64,000 nt of DNA, taken from NCBI RefSeq assembly GCF_937128415.1, contig NZ_CAKZMJ010000006.1, positions 30,001 through 94,000 of the forward strand, in the 5' to 3' direction. The notes beneath the pieces were generated by a model that was given only the letters and a program-made list of their open reading frames with translations, ran no database searches and was not told where the DNA came from. This DNA is from an uncultured Caldilinea sp. (GTDB lineage Bacteria; Chloroflexota; Anaerolineae; Caldilineales; Caldilineaceae). Positions 15,934 to 24,640 of the stretch are shown one piece after another. Every line of letters starts with the position of its first letter. Position 1 is the stretch's first letter. A program made the position numbers and the translations under genes.

Positions 15934-18615
15934 CTAAAGCAAACCCAGCTCCTGCGCCTGCCGTACAGCCTGGGTGCGGCGGTTCACCCCTAGCTTGCCG
16001 TAGATTTCCTTGACGTGAAAGCGCACCGTGTTGAGGCTGACGACCAACCGTTCCGCAATCTCGGCGTAGGTAAGACCCTCGGCCAGCAGCCGCAGCACCT
16101 CTGTCTCTCGCGCGCTTAACGGCTCAAACAGGGCATCGCCCCATTGCGCTTCTGTCCTTTCGGGAGCGAGCGAGGCCATCGCTTTTTCTTGTAAAGAAGG
16201 ATGCCGGGCGGCGGGTATGACATGGGCCAGCCAGGAGGGAGGCCCCAGCTGTTGCAACAACGCGGCAAGGGTTGGGCCTTCATCCAGGAAAACGCGCACA
16301 AAGCCTTCCGGCTCGGCCAGCGCCAGCGCTCGTCGAAGGTGGGCTGCTGCACGGGATGGCGGATCCGCTTCGAGCTGCGCCGCCAGAAGAAGCGCCTGGA
16401 TCAGCGCAGCCTGGCGGCCGCCCGCTTCGGCGGCGGCAATGATGCGTTGCGCCAGGTCGGCGGTCCGGGCATCGCCTCGCACCAGGAACAGCCGCAGCCA
16501 GGCCAGATGCAGCGCCTCGGTGTGATCGTTGACCGGAGCGTCAGGATCGAGGCCGCCGGCCCGCAAGCGCATTTCGGCTGTGGCTGCGTCTCCTTGCGCC
16601 AGCGCCAGGCCAACCTGACGAGCGATCAGTTCAGGTCGGACCCAACCCGGCGCCCCTTGCGCCAGCAATGCTGCAGCTTCGTCCAGACAACGGCTGGCCT
16701 CCTCCAGTGCTCCTGCGGCCTGAAAAAGACGCGCCAGCGCGCACAGGGTGTAGATCGTCGAGGCGTTGTGACCGGCCAGGGCGCTTAGCCGGACGCCCCG
16801 CTCCAGGTGGTCTTGCGCCGCCTGCAGGTCATTCCATTCGTAGTAGACCCGCCCTAATGCGCCGTGTAAAGCGCCGAGAATGGGCGGCGCCGTATGCGCT
16901 TCTGTGAGGCGTTGGATGGCTTCTGCAGCGACGCTGGCCGCCAGGCGCAGCCGCCCATACTGCGTCGCCATCAAGGCCAGGTGCGCAGTGGCGAGCGTCT
17001 CCGTCACGCGATCGCCTGCGTTCCGGCTGGCCTGAATCGCCCTCCGCAGCGCTGTTTCACTGCGCTCGAAGTTGGCAAGTTGCCGATACGCTCCCCCCAG
17101 CGCCAGGCTGGCCAGCCCGATGACGCGCAAATCTTTCGAGGGGACGATCTCCAACGCCTGGTGGGCGGCCTCAATCGCCTCCGCATGGCGTCCGCCAGCT
17201 TGAAGCCAGTTGGCTCGCAGCGCAAGCCACTCGGCCCGCCCGGCGACCTGTTCATCCGAGTCGCCGACGGTCAGGGACGCTTCCGCCTGCTCTAACAGCG
17301 GCTCCACCTGCTCCAACGCGCCGCGCAGCAGGCGCATCCAGCCGAAGTCCAAGGTGAGGCGCAGGCTTCGGCTGCGATGCTCTGGGGGCAGCGCATGCCA
17401 CCACGCCTCCAGCTTGCGCGCGTAGCCCTGATTCAGCAGCGCCCAGGCGGAGCGCTCCAGCCATTCGACGACCCGGTGGTAATCGCCTGCGGCCAGGGCG
17501 TGATCGATGGCGGTGGCGGGCGAATTGTGCGCCGCATGCCACAGGCCGGCCCGGCGATGCAGCTCGGCCATCTGCTCTGGGCTGCGCCGACGCAGCTGGC
17601 TCTGCAACAGCCCGGCGAAGAGGCGATGATAGCGGTACCAGCGCGCCTCATCGTCTTCGGAGATGAGGAAGAGATTGGCGGTGAACAGTCGCTCCAACAG
17701 CGCTGCGCTGTTGCGGCGTCCGGTGACTGCGTCGCAGAGGTCGCCGGTGAGCCGATCCAGGATCGAGGTCTGCAACAGGAACTCCTGCACATCGCCCGGC
17801 TGGCGCGCCAGCACCTCTTCGGTCAGGTAGCTGAGAATAAAGCGATGCGAGCCGCTGAGGGTTTGGACGAACGTAGATGGGTCGGAGCGCCCCTGCAACG
17901 ACAGACCTGCCAGGTGCAGGCCGGCGACCCAGCCTTCGGTGCGCTCGGCCAGGTGGGCCAGGTCGGGATCGGTTAAGCTCAGTCCCATGCCGTCGCGCAG
18001 GAGGGCGGCCGCCTCCGCCTGCGAGAAGCGCAGGTCGGCTGCCCGCACCTCGGTCAGTTGATTGCGGGCGCGCAGCCTGGCCAGGGGCAGGGCCGGGTCC
18101 TCACGCGTCACCAGCGCCAGGCGGAGGCCGGTGGGCTGATGCATCAGCAGGTTCTCTAGAAGAGCCAGGATGAAGGGATCCTGGATCACGTGGAAGTCGT
18201 CCAGGATGCAGAGGATCGGCCCTGCCTCGACTGCAGCCAGGTCATTGAGAAGCGCGGCGGCCAGCGCCGCCGGCGGCGGTGGCTGACCGGCGGCCAGCAC
18301 AGGAGTCAATTCTGCGCCGAGGGAAGGCGCCGCCGTTTGCAGCGCCGCCACGAAGTATGTGCAAAAGCGCAATGGGTCGTCATCAGCCTCGTCCAGGGAG
18401 AGCCAGGCCACGGGATGGTTCACCTGCGCCGCCCACTGCACGGCCAGCGTGGTCTTGCCGTAGCCCGCCGGCGCCGCGATCAGCGTCAGCAGGCGTCCTG
18501 CCGCCAGCCCTTCGTTCAGCCTTGCGATCAATCCCGGGCGGGCCACAGCGCGCGCAGGAGCGATCGGGCGCCGCAGCCTGGCGACGACGAGGTGAGGTTG
18601 AGGCGGGGTGATCAT
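15934..18615 (-). CDS. MalT-like LuxR-family transcriptional regulator
   Basis: An 893-residue signal-transduction ATPase with numerous domains (STAND). The order is an N-terminal NTPase with Walker A APAGYGKTTLAVQWA and Walker B CILDDFHVIQD, an arm/winged-helix region (LTEEVLARQPGDVQEFLLQT), a long series of TPR-like helical hairpins (about residues 330-800), and a C-terminal LuxR helix-turn-helix LSARETEVLRLLAEGLTYAE. Members bind an inducer through the TPR region, oligomerise with ATP and activate promoters. I prefer ATG 18615 to an upstream TTG (18651). A TATACT box six bases before this ATG suggests a leaderless message. No obvious target gene is adjacent, since a terminator divides it from the next unit. 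Confidence 0.92.
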   Translation of the reverse strand: MITPPQPHLVVARLRRPIAPARAVARPGLIARLNEGLAAGRLLTLIAAPAGYGKTTLAVQWAAQVNHPVAWLSLDEADDDPLRFCTYFVAALQTAAPSLGAELTPVLAAGQPPPPAALAAALLNDLAAVEAGPILCILDDFHVIQDPFILALLENLLMHQPTGLRLALVTREDPALPLARLRARNQLTEVRAADLRFSQAEAAALLRDGMGLSLTDPDLAHLAERTEGWVAGLHLAGLSLQGRSDPSTFVQTLSGSHRFILSYLTEEVLARQPGDVQEFLLQTSILDRLTGDLCDAVTGRRNSAALLERLFTANLFLISEDDEARWYRYHRLFAGLLQSQLRRRSPEQMAELHRRAGLWHAAHNSPATAIDHALAAGDYHRVVEWLERSAWALLNQGYARKLEAWWHALPPEHRSRSLRLTLDFGWMRLLRGALEQVEPLLEQAEASLTVGDSDEQVAGRAEWLALRANWLQAGGRHAEAIEAAHQALEIVPSKDLRVIGLASLALGGAYRQLANFERSETALRRAIQASRNAGDRVTETLATAHLALMATQYGRLRLAASVAAEAIQRLTEAHTAPPILGALHGALGRVYYEWNDLQAAQDHLERGVRLSALAGHNASTIYTLCALARLFQAAGALEEASRCLDEAAALLAQGAPGWVRPELIARQVGLALAQGDAATAEMRLRAGGLDPDAPVNDHTEALHLAWLRLFLVRGDARTADLAQRIIAAAEAGGRQAALIQALLLAAQLEADPPSRAAAHLRRALALAEPEGFVRVFLDEGPTLAALLQQLGPPSWLAHVIPAARHPSLQEKAMASLAPERTEAQWGDALFEPLSARETEVLRLLAEGLTYAEIAERLVVSLNTVRFHVKEIYGKLGVNRRTQAVRQAQELGLL

Positions 18616-18621
18616 GAGCGA

Positions 18622-18627
18622 AGTATA
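18622..18627 (-). promoter_or_regulatory. -10 box giving a probable leaderless transcript for the MalT-like gene
   Basis: TATACT on the minus strand (18627 to 18622) ends six bases before the ATG at 18615, so transcription would begin at or one base before the start codon. There is no ribosome-binding sequence. The -35 region is weak (TTGCTC, spacer 18). Confidence 0.45.
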
Positions 18628-18745
18628 CCTGGGCCGCCACCGCCGGAGCAAACCTGTGAGGGATCGGTCTTTGGGTCTTTATAGAAGTTCCGCAGTTGAT
18701 TGAAGGTTTCCCGTAGAATACGACTTTCCGGGAAGCTGATGAAAT

Positions 18746-19377
18746 TTAACAAACCATTGGGGCAACCTGCAGGCGCAGCTCATAGCTGCGCTTCCTCAAA
18801 TTCTCCAAGACCTTGCGGTCTGCCGAGCACTGGGAAACGGAAAAACGGTTGGTTCCCGGCTTGGGCTTCAACTCTGCAGCAGTTGTGAAGATCGGCCAGC
18901 TATTCTCCAGGTGCTTGATGTAGTTCTTGACCGTGTTGACGCTGCCCAGCCAGAGCTGCTCCTTGAGCTTGTTGAAAGACACCAGCCCCGCCGGATTGCT
19001 CATCAGATAAAAGGCCAACTCCTTCAGCGGCCGTACGTCCTCGATGCGGTGGCGCGTGGCAATGTCGCGGTAGAGCACGTCGTCGTAGAGGGTGCGCGCC
19101 AGCGGCAACTCAGGGTGCTTGAACAGCTCGGGAACGCCGCCCAGGCGCATGTATTCGGCCAGGGCGCCCTGCAAGCGGCCGCTTCCACCGTCGTGAGCCG
19201 CGTCAGGTCGGGCAGTGCGTAGCCGCGAAAGCGCAGAAACTCGACGAAGGAGAAGGGGAACAGCTCCACCGGCGCGTAGCGGCCGCTCAGCCGCGAGCCC
19301 AGCTCGCGGCTGAGCAGTGAGGCGTTGGAGCCGGTGCGGGACGCCCAACGGTTTTCAGTCACGCTGCAATCATACAC
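18746..19377 (-). pseudogene. Broken AAA_14/DUF4143 ATPase gene remnant
   Basis: Pieces of an ATPase of the AAA_14-DUF4143 family, which are often carried by mobile or defence-rich regions. Frame one (19377 to about 19190) gives TGSNASLLSRELGSRLSGRY and PVELFPFSFVEFLRFRG; the frame then shifts near 19180-19200 and continues as EYMRLGGVPELFKH, DDVLYRDIATRHRIEDVRPL and LKEQLWLGSVNTVKNYIKHL. The P-loop domain that should precede TGSNASLL is missing, and the C-terminal end runs into a dispersed repeat (about 18766-18830). Usual length is about 400 residues, of which roughly 150 remain. No function is expected. Confidence 0.8.
18766..18830. repeat. Dispersed mosaic repeat, copy B
   Basis: CAGGCGCAGCTCATAGCTGCG then CTTCCTCAAATTCTCC and AAGACCTTGCGGTCTGCCGAG. 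In reverse complement it matches the GAAGCGCAGCTACGAGCTGCG and CAAGGTTTTGTGGG-type blocks at 38290-38370. It forms the 3' end of the broken DUF4143 gene. Confidence 0.65.
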
Positions 19378-19419
19378 TCAAACGATTTCATTGCTAATGA
19401 AATCATGGCGGATACGCCT

Positions 19420-19641
19420 TCAGTCCGGCGCGGCAGCCTGATACGACTGGCGCAAGGCGCGTTCCGTTGTTAACTTGTCGTAGCCGCGTTTTCCCGGCCA
19501 GGTGTGCAGCACGTCCGACTCGACGTTGTGGTTGTCGGGCCGGTCGCTCCAGTTCCCCAGGTATATGGAGCCGAGTTGGTCGTACAGCAGGCGGATGACG
19601 CAATCCTGAACGAGGCGCTTGCGTTGACCGACGGTGGTCAT
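19420..19641 (-). pseudogene. hsdR fragment: N-terminus of type I restriction endonuclease subunit
   Basis: Seventy-three residues beginning MTTVGQRKRLVQDCVIRLL and YLGNWSDRPDNHNVESDVL, closely following the opening of type I HsdR proteins (MTTVGQxExxxQxRVxxLF, then LGYxYLGxWxDRxxNxNIE). HsdR is normally about 1000 residues; here the frame stops at residue 73 and neither the endonuclease nor helicase motor follows, so it is a remnant. Its ATG overlaps the helicase stop by ATGA (19638-19641), which shows that hsdR was translated in the same operon directly after the helicase gene. Downstream is the broken DUF4143 gene. Confidence 0.85.
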
Positions 19642-21446
19642 ACTGTCTCCTTCGCCGCAAGATTGTTCTGAAGTTCAGTCACAAACTCAGAAGCTCCCTT
19701 TTTAAATATCTGGCCGTTATTGTTCTGATACCATCCCGAATAGAGCAAGAACACCTTCTTTTTTGCGCGCGTGAGGCCCACATAGAATAATCGGCGCGCC
19801 TCTGCTTTCTCCTCACTGGAGTCGCTTCTCCAATTAGGTAGACGTCCCTGTTCCAGGCCCATCATGATCACGACTTCAAACTCGCGGCCCTTTGCCTGAT
19901 GAAGAGTGATCAAATTCAGATGCTCCTCGCTTCCTCTCTGTCCGGCGAAGTCAGGCAGTGTGATACCGGACAGAGCGCCCTGGCTGTCACAAGCCTGTTG
20001 CAATTTACACAGCGCCTCGAAATCATCCTGATACTCACAGTTCTTAAAGAACACAAACTGCAGACACTCTTCATGAAGGCCAGAAATCCATTCCTGCAAG
20101 GATATCGGAGGCCGCTCATCGGTTTGTCTGTGTCGCCACAAGAAACTCACCAGCTTGCTGCGACTTTCTGTTGGAAGGCCTGGAGCATCGCCAGCAAACT
20201 CGCTCCAAATACGAAGTAAGTCTGATAAACGAGGATCTCCTCTTTTCCAACCCTCTACGCACCAAATGGCGCAGTCCTCCAACCAACGCGTGAGGCGTGT
20301 TTTGGGATAAGGCGCATTCCGATCAATGCGAATGAATTTGAGATGTGCGTTTTGGGCAGCCGTAGCAATAATGTCACCGTCGTTTTTGTCCACATACAAG
20401 ACCGCTATATCACCGAGCTTGCAACCCGCTGCGGTCAGTTCTGTTATTATCTTCTCACAGATCAAACGAGCTTGCTCTGAAAGACCTTCGGGTATGCACC
20501 GGAAACAGATTTCTCCCTGGTGGGCACCGTCTTGCGGTCTGGTTATCCCAGACTGACCAATGACTTGCTGCGAAGCTTCAACAATGCGTGGGCCGGACCG
20601 ATAATTGAGATGTAGTTCGAATTTTGCAACAGCGCTCCTCTGAGCCAGGTCCAACAGTAGATCGGGCCTGGCGCCGTTGAACCCGTAGATAGACTGATTG
20701 GGATCACCCACTGCCAACAGGCGTATGCCTGCTTTGAAGCACAAGATTTCGACCAAGCGGTGTAGCGGTAGACCCAAGTCCTGATACTCGTCAACCACCA
20801 GAACAGGATAGCGAGCCTTGAGCAGCTTTTGCGCCCACATGTTTTCCTGCACAATCTTCAATCCCAGCAGGGTCATGTCGTCAAAGTCAAGCAAGCCACT
20901 TTTACGTAACTCTTCCTCGTAAGCTTCGACCAGGTTGCCTAACCCATTCTGCTGCCACTCAGGAGATCCTCTGTCAAGGCATGTGCGACGGTGACGATCC
21001 ATCTCAACGCTGGAAGAGCTGGATTGACACCTGCTCCGAGCTTGCTCGAAACAAGTTGACCGGTCCTGTTCGCTTGCAATTTTGAGAGGGTCTGGCAGTA
21101 GGAGCCCTGCCAGTCTCGCATATGGCTTAACGATATTAACAAGGCAGAAGCTGTGCACTGTCCCAACAAAAAGGCGCCGATCACGACGAATGCCGAGTTT
21201 GTCAAGGCGACGTTCGATCTCCCGGACGCACTCGTTACTAAAGGTGATACATGCAATGCCGCGCGGCGGGCGCACATCTTCCTGCAGCATCCGCGCCAGC
21301 TTGAGCGTCAGGGTTCGGGTCTTACCCGTGCCGGGCCCGGCAAGTACGACGCAATTCCCTGTAGCGTCGTAGACCTGCTTCTGTTCCAAGTTTAGTTTTT
21401 CTGCTTCTTCTGAGAGCAGAGACCTATTGGCACTTAGCTGCGACAT
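19638..21446 (-). CDS. gajB: UvrD/Rep-like superfamily 1 helicase, GajB-like
   Basis: A 602-residue DNA helicase with a full set of SF1A motifs: I AGPGTGKTRT, II VLVVDEYQD, III LAVGDPNQSIYG, IV LNYRSGPRI, V ITLHQAKGREFEVV and VI LFYVGLTRAKKK. In Gabija anti-phage defence GajB partners the GajA nuclease and is sensitive to nucleotide and nucleic-acid state. It is longer than the well-known Bacillus GajB (about 490). The start is uncertain: ATG 21446 is used, with GTG 21461 possible; either overlaps the 3' end of the nuclease gene, so the two are coupled. The gene is intact although its neighbours are damaged. The symbol is by context (nuclease-helicase pair), not by a database match. Confidence 0.85.
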   Translation of the reverse strand: MSQLSANRSLLSEEAEKLNLEQKQVYDATGNCVVLAGPGTGKTRTLTLKLARMLQEDVRPPRGIACITFSNECVREIERRLDKLGIRRDRRLFVGTVHSFCLVNIVKPYARLAGLLLPDPLKIASEQDRSTCFEQARSRCQSSSSSVEMDRHRRTCLDRGSPEWQQNGLGNLVEAYEEELRKSGLLDFDDMTLLGLKIVQENMWAQKLLKARYPVLVVDEYQDLGLPLHRLVEILCFKAGIRLLAVGDPNQSIYGFNGARPDLLLDLAQRSAVAKFELHLNYRSGPRIVEASQQVIGQSGITRPQDGAHQGEICFRCIPEGLSEQARLICEKIITELTAAGCKLGDIAVLYVDKNDGDIIATAAQNAHLKFIRIDRNAPYPKTRLTRWLEDCAIWCVEGWKRGDPRLSDLLRIWSEFAGDAPGLPTESRSKLVSFLWRHRQTDERPPISLQEWISGLHEECLQFVFFKNCEYQDDFEALCKLQQACDSQGALSGITLPDFAGQRGSEEHLNLITLHQAKGREFEVVIMMGLEQGRLPNWRSDSSEEKAEARRLFYVGLTRAKKKVFLLYSGWYQNNNGQIFKKGASEFVTELQNNLAAKETV

Positions 21447-23270
21447 ATTCAATAGCTTCACGGATATACGATGGACAGTGAACGGCTTTCACTCTGCTTG
21501 CCAGCCGTTGGGCAAATCGTCCCTTTCCGATTTCTTCGATGTCTTTCAGAAAACGTTCTTGATCTAGAGCACAGGGATCCTGTCTCCAGGTTTGTACGCG
21601 TGCCTTGGCCTCACGGTTCTCAGTCAATTCCTCCAGTACCGAACAAACCAGCTCAGAGGCTATGTCGAACAGATCAATTTCGAGTGTATGCTGATTGACA
21701 AATATCCCGCATGCTTTACCCATAGTCTCCCAGCCGTTTTCCAAGCCATCGCTGGCTTGCTGACCTTCTAGGCTGATGTGTTTAAGCAATCTCATTACAC
21801 GGGATTTGCCAAGCGGTTCGCCACCATCTGCTCTCGGATCTCTATCCGTAATAACAGCAAACGGTATGTCAAAGCCTTGCTTGCCAAGCAGCTTTACGTA
21901 TGGTATGAAATTGGTGCCCGATACCGAGCATACAGTTATGCCATACTCATCCAGCGGATATCCATGCAGACTGGCAAACGCCGGCACCAAGTACTCCTCA
22001 GCGGTTCCCTCTACCAGAATGACGCCGCGAGCGAAGAGGAGCTCGCCGCGATTGACGTCCAGGTAGCGTTCGAGGTCTGCAACTTCGTTTGCATCAAGTT
22101 TTAGAGCGCCAGCAGACAATCCGACAGTATGAGTATACTCGACACCATCCTCGTCCTTTTGCTTCTCTGCTTTGAGCAACACGATGGACGACAAGGGCGC
22201 CACACTGAGGATATGAGGCGAGTGTGTGGTAAGTAGGAGGGTTTGGGGCCGCCGTTCACCGCGTTTGTTGTCCGCCAGATGGGCACGAGGACTGAGAAAG
22301 TCACGATAGACCAGTCGTTGAAGATGCGGATGGAGGTGGGCTTCAGGCTCCTCGATGGCCAGGAATGTGTGGCTCCTTTCGTTGATTGCGACGAGCTGGT
22401 TAATTTGGATGGACAAGAGCGTGATGTAGAGCAGATTAGCAGACCCCAGACTGGCATCTCCTACTGTCCTCTTACCGCCGTCAATCAATAGCCGAATAGA
22501 CTGCAAAAGCTTTTCGGGATCCGTGGCGGAAAAGCCCAGAGCTGTTTGCAACGCCTGGCGCTCACCGACGAAATCTTTGATGGTCTTGTAAACCTCTTTT
22601 TCGAGCGCTCGGAGAGGTTTTTGTTGAGGGTCGTCTTTATGCGGTATATCTAGCACAGCCCCGGTGGCCTCACGAACTTTCTCCGACACGGTCGTAAGAT
22701 GATGGCGGTCTATCGCCTCAGTCGCCCGGTTGAGCAGGGGACGTAACGGAGAGCGTGTCCAGGCTGCCAGATCGCCCTCCGCATCGCGCAAAGCAGGCAT
22801 CAGATCTAGTGGAATGCGTCGTCGCAACTCGTAGCCTATTCGGTTTTCCTCGCGGTCGCCACCGAAGACAAGAAACTCATAGTCGACTTCTGACGAAGGA
22901 TCGTATTCTGGATTATTCACCTTCGGTCGAAACAGATAGGTCAAACACGTGCCACCAGGGGCTCAACCTCTACGATATGCTCGGCCAATATGGCTAACAA
23001 ATCTTCGTCATCCTCAAAGTCCGTCAGATCAACCGATACCCGAATGACAGTATCCTTGGTCAAGTGCCCTTTCAATCCATCCCAGAAGTCCGTCTTTCTT
23101 AACTGGCGGACGCTGTCAGGAAGGGAGGGATCGAGCACCAGACGCAATGCGTGCAGGAGGTTTGTCTTGCCGACCTTGTTCTCGCCAACAATGACAAGTT
23201 GTTCGCCTGTTTTCACATCGAGATGTTTGAAGTTTCGGAAGTTTTCGACGCATATCCGACAAATCCTCAC
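21424..23270 (-). pseudogene. gajA: OLD-family ATP-dependent nuclease, GajA-like, split by a frameshift
   Basis: Two adjoining frames make one OLD-type protein of about 615 residues. The first (GTG 23270 to 22941; AAAGGAGG nine bases upstream) has the ABC-like start ENFRNFKHLDV and Walker A VGENKVGKTNLLHAL. The second (22944 to 21424) has the Walker B region FLAIEEPEAHLHPHLQRL, the H-loop TTHSPHILSV, and a TOPRIM nuclease domain with VILVEGTAEEYLVPAF and AVITDRDPRADG. The frames meet at GTTTGACC, where TGA ends one and TTG could start the other. The junction falls inside a block that is continuous in intact OLD proteins (VAR then LTYLFRP-like), so a one- or two-base indel is more likely than two natural genes. 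It may be inactive, or rescued by frameshifting or reinitiation at TTG. Confidence 0.8.
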
Positions 23271-23286
23271 GGGAAGCAACCTCCTT

Positions 23287-23570
23287 TTATGACAGCCGGA
23301 CCCGCCCTGTCAACAACTCCTGCATTATCCCCTGTTTGATTGCTTGCACCTTGGCTCGCTGCCGCTCCCGCGTCACAATGGCCGCGTCTATATTCCGGCA
23401 GCACCCGGTGATGGCGCGCTGTTCTGGGAGGAGTGGGATAACAACCAGTAAACTGTTGAGGAGCTGTGTGTTGAGCAAAGGCATGGTCTGCCCAACCTAC
23501 CACGCTTTGGACCCCCTCCTTGAATACTCATGTATGAAAGTAATAGCTGATAGACAAATCAAGTAAAATT
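23287..23570 (-). pseudogene. hsdS fragment: C-terminus of type I specificity subunit
   Basis: The reading frame ending at 23287 carries LLPEQRAITGCCRNIDAAI, then KVQAIKQGIMQELLTGRVRLS, the standard ending of HsdS proteins (PLPEQRAIAxxLxDxDxxI ... AIKQGxMQxLLTGxxRL). Upstream in the same frame, past an in-frame TAG at about 23499, the codons still read EYSRRGSKAW and ICLSAITFI, plausible HsdS sequence. The target-recognition domains and hsdM are gone, cut off near 23570-23620 where an IS630 fragment begins. The nuclease gene starts 17 bases after the stop, so hsdS was the gene before gajA in the same operon. Confidence 0.8.
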
Positions 23571-23619
23571 TATACAACATAAAGAACTTACAATATAGGG
23601 GTATACCAAAAAACGCACT

Positions 23620-24126
23620 TTGTTCACACCAGAGCAGGTGAGTGAATTGCAGGTTGCCTATGATCAATGCAGGGAAGGCAACACCAAGATTCGTTTCCTG
23701 ACTGTCCGCCTTTACGGCACAGGAAAGACGCCATCTGAAATTATGTCGAGCGTCGGTTGTAGTCGCAGCAGCCTGATGAACTGGAGTCGCAGTTACCAGC
23801 GATTTGGCATCGCCGGGCTGGTTGACAAACGGGCTGGCGGCAACTCGGCGAAACTACGTCCTGACCAAGTGGAGCATCTGGCGGCTCAACTCAAACGGTG
23901 CATGCCTGAACAACTGTTAGGAGACGAAGCCATATCTGCGCAGTTCTAGACCGTGAAAGACCTGGCTCGCTTGGTCGAACGAGATTATGCTGTCGTCTAT
24001 GATAGTCCGACCTCCTACAGAACGCTCCGGAAACGGTGTGGCTTGAGCCGCCAGCGACCAGCCAAGCAGTGCAAGTCACGCAGCAAACTTAAGGTGCTGA
24101 GCTTTGAGGAAACGCTTGAAAAAACT
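23620..24126 (+). mobile_element. IS630-family transposase fragment with nonsense mutation
   Basis: The N-terminal half of an IS630-type transposase: a helix-turn-helix with SVGCSRSSLMNWSRSYQRFG and IAGLVDKRAGGNSAKLRPDQ, then after a TAG at 23947-23949 the same frame continues TVKDLARLVERDYAVVYDSP, TSYRTLRKRCGLSRQRP and KSRSK. In intact relatives the position of the TAG is normally a Trp (QFWTV), so a single G-to-A change explains it. The DDE catalytic domain is absent; similarity ends around 24126. The element is dead and marks the right edge of the defence remnant. Confidence 0.8.
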
Positions 24127-24640
24127 GACGGACACGGCCCAAGAGGTGTCCAGATTGTGCGGCATCAACGCGGTCAGACGCTGATTGTCAAAGTCGACCC
24201 CAGCCGCAAGTCGGTTCACTTCTAGGGTGCGCTCAATCTTCGCAGCGGTCAAATGCCGCAAAGGCCGCCTCTATCGCCTGGGCGACCCGGCTGGCGGCCT
24301 CGGGGGAAACCTGACGGGTGCACAGCCACCCTTCCATGGCAAAGGTCTGCGGATGTGGGGGCGGCGCGCAACACCCTTCCCCATAGACCGGTTCGATGAC
24401 AACCCCATAAGTCAGCGCATCCACAACGGCGGCGAGGTCGAGGCCCACTTCGCCGACGAGCCAACATGGGTGGGCAACCCCAACCCGATGCCTTTGGCTG
24501 CGCTGACAGCGATGTGCACGCCGGTGAAGCTGCCCGGGCTGGTCGTCACCGCCAACGCAGTGGGTCGGTCGGCTTTACGTCGACGCTCGCCATCAGATGG
24601 AGAAGCAGGTTGAGGCGAGCAAGTTTGCCCCCTTGCAAGT
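24127..24640 (-). pseudogene. Decayed coding remnants, including a tsaB-like piece
   Basis: No intact gene lies here. On the minus strand near 24480-24610, frames that shift once give LLLHLMASVDVKPTD and then TALAVTTSPGSFTGVHIAVS and AAKGIGLGLPTHV, which resemble the tRNA-threonylcarbamoyl protein TsaB (VTTGPGSFTGVRIG). After another shift, 24470 to 24233 reads VGLDLAAVVDALTYGVVIEP and QTFAMEGWLCTRQVSPEAA, which I do not recognise. 24127-24232 shows no supportable feature. The region looks like the scar of rearrangements next to the IS630 fragment. An intact tsaB elsewhere in the genome is expected. Confidence 0.5.

Noticed and set aside
24076..24261. 61-codon minus-strand frame next to the IS630 fragment
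   Set aside because: It overlaps the transposase fragment in antisense for part of its length and shows no recognisable motif; left unassigned.
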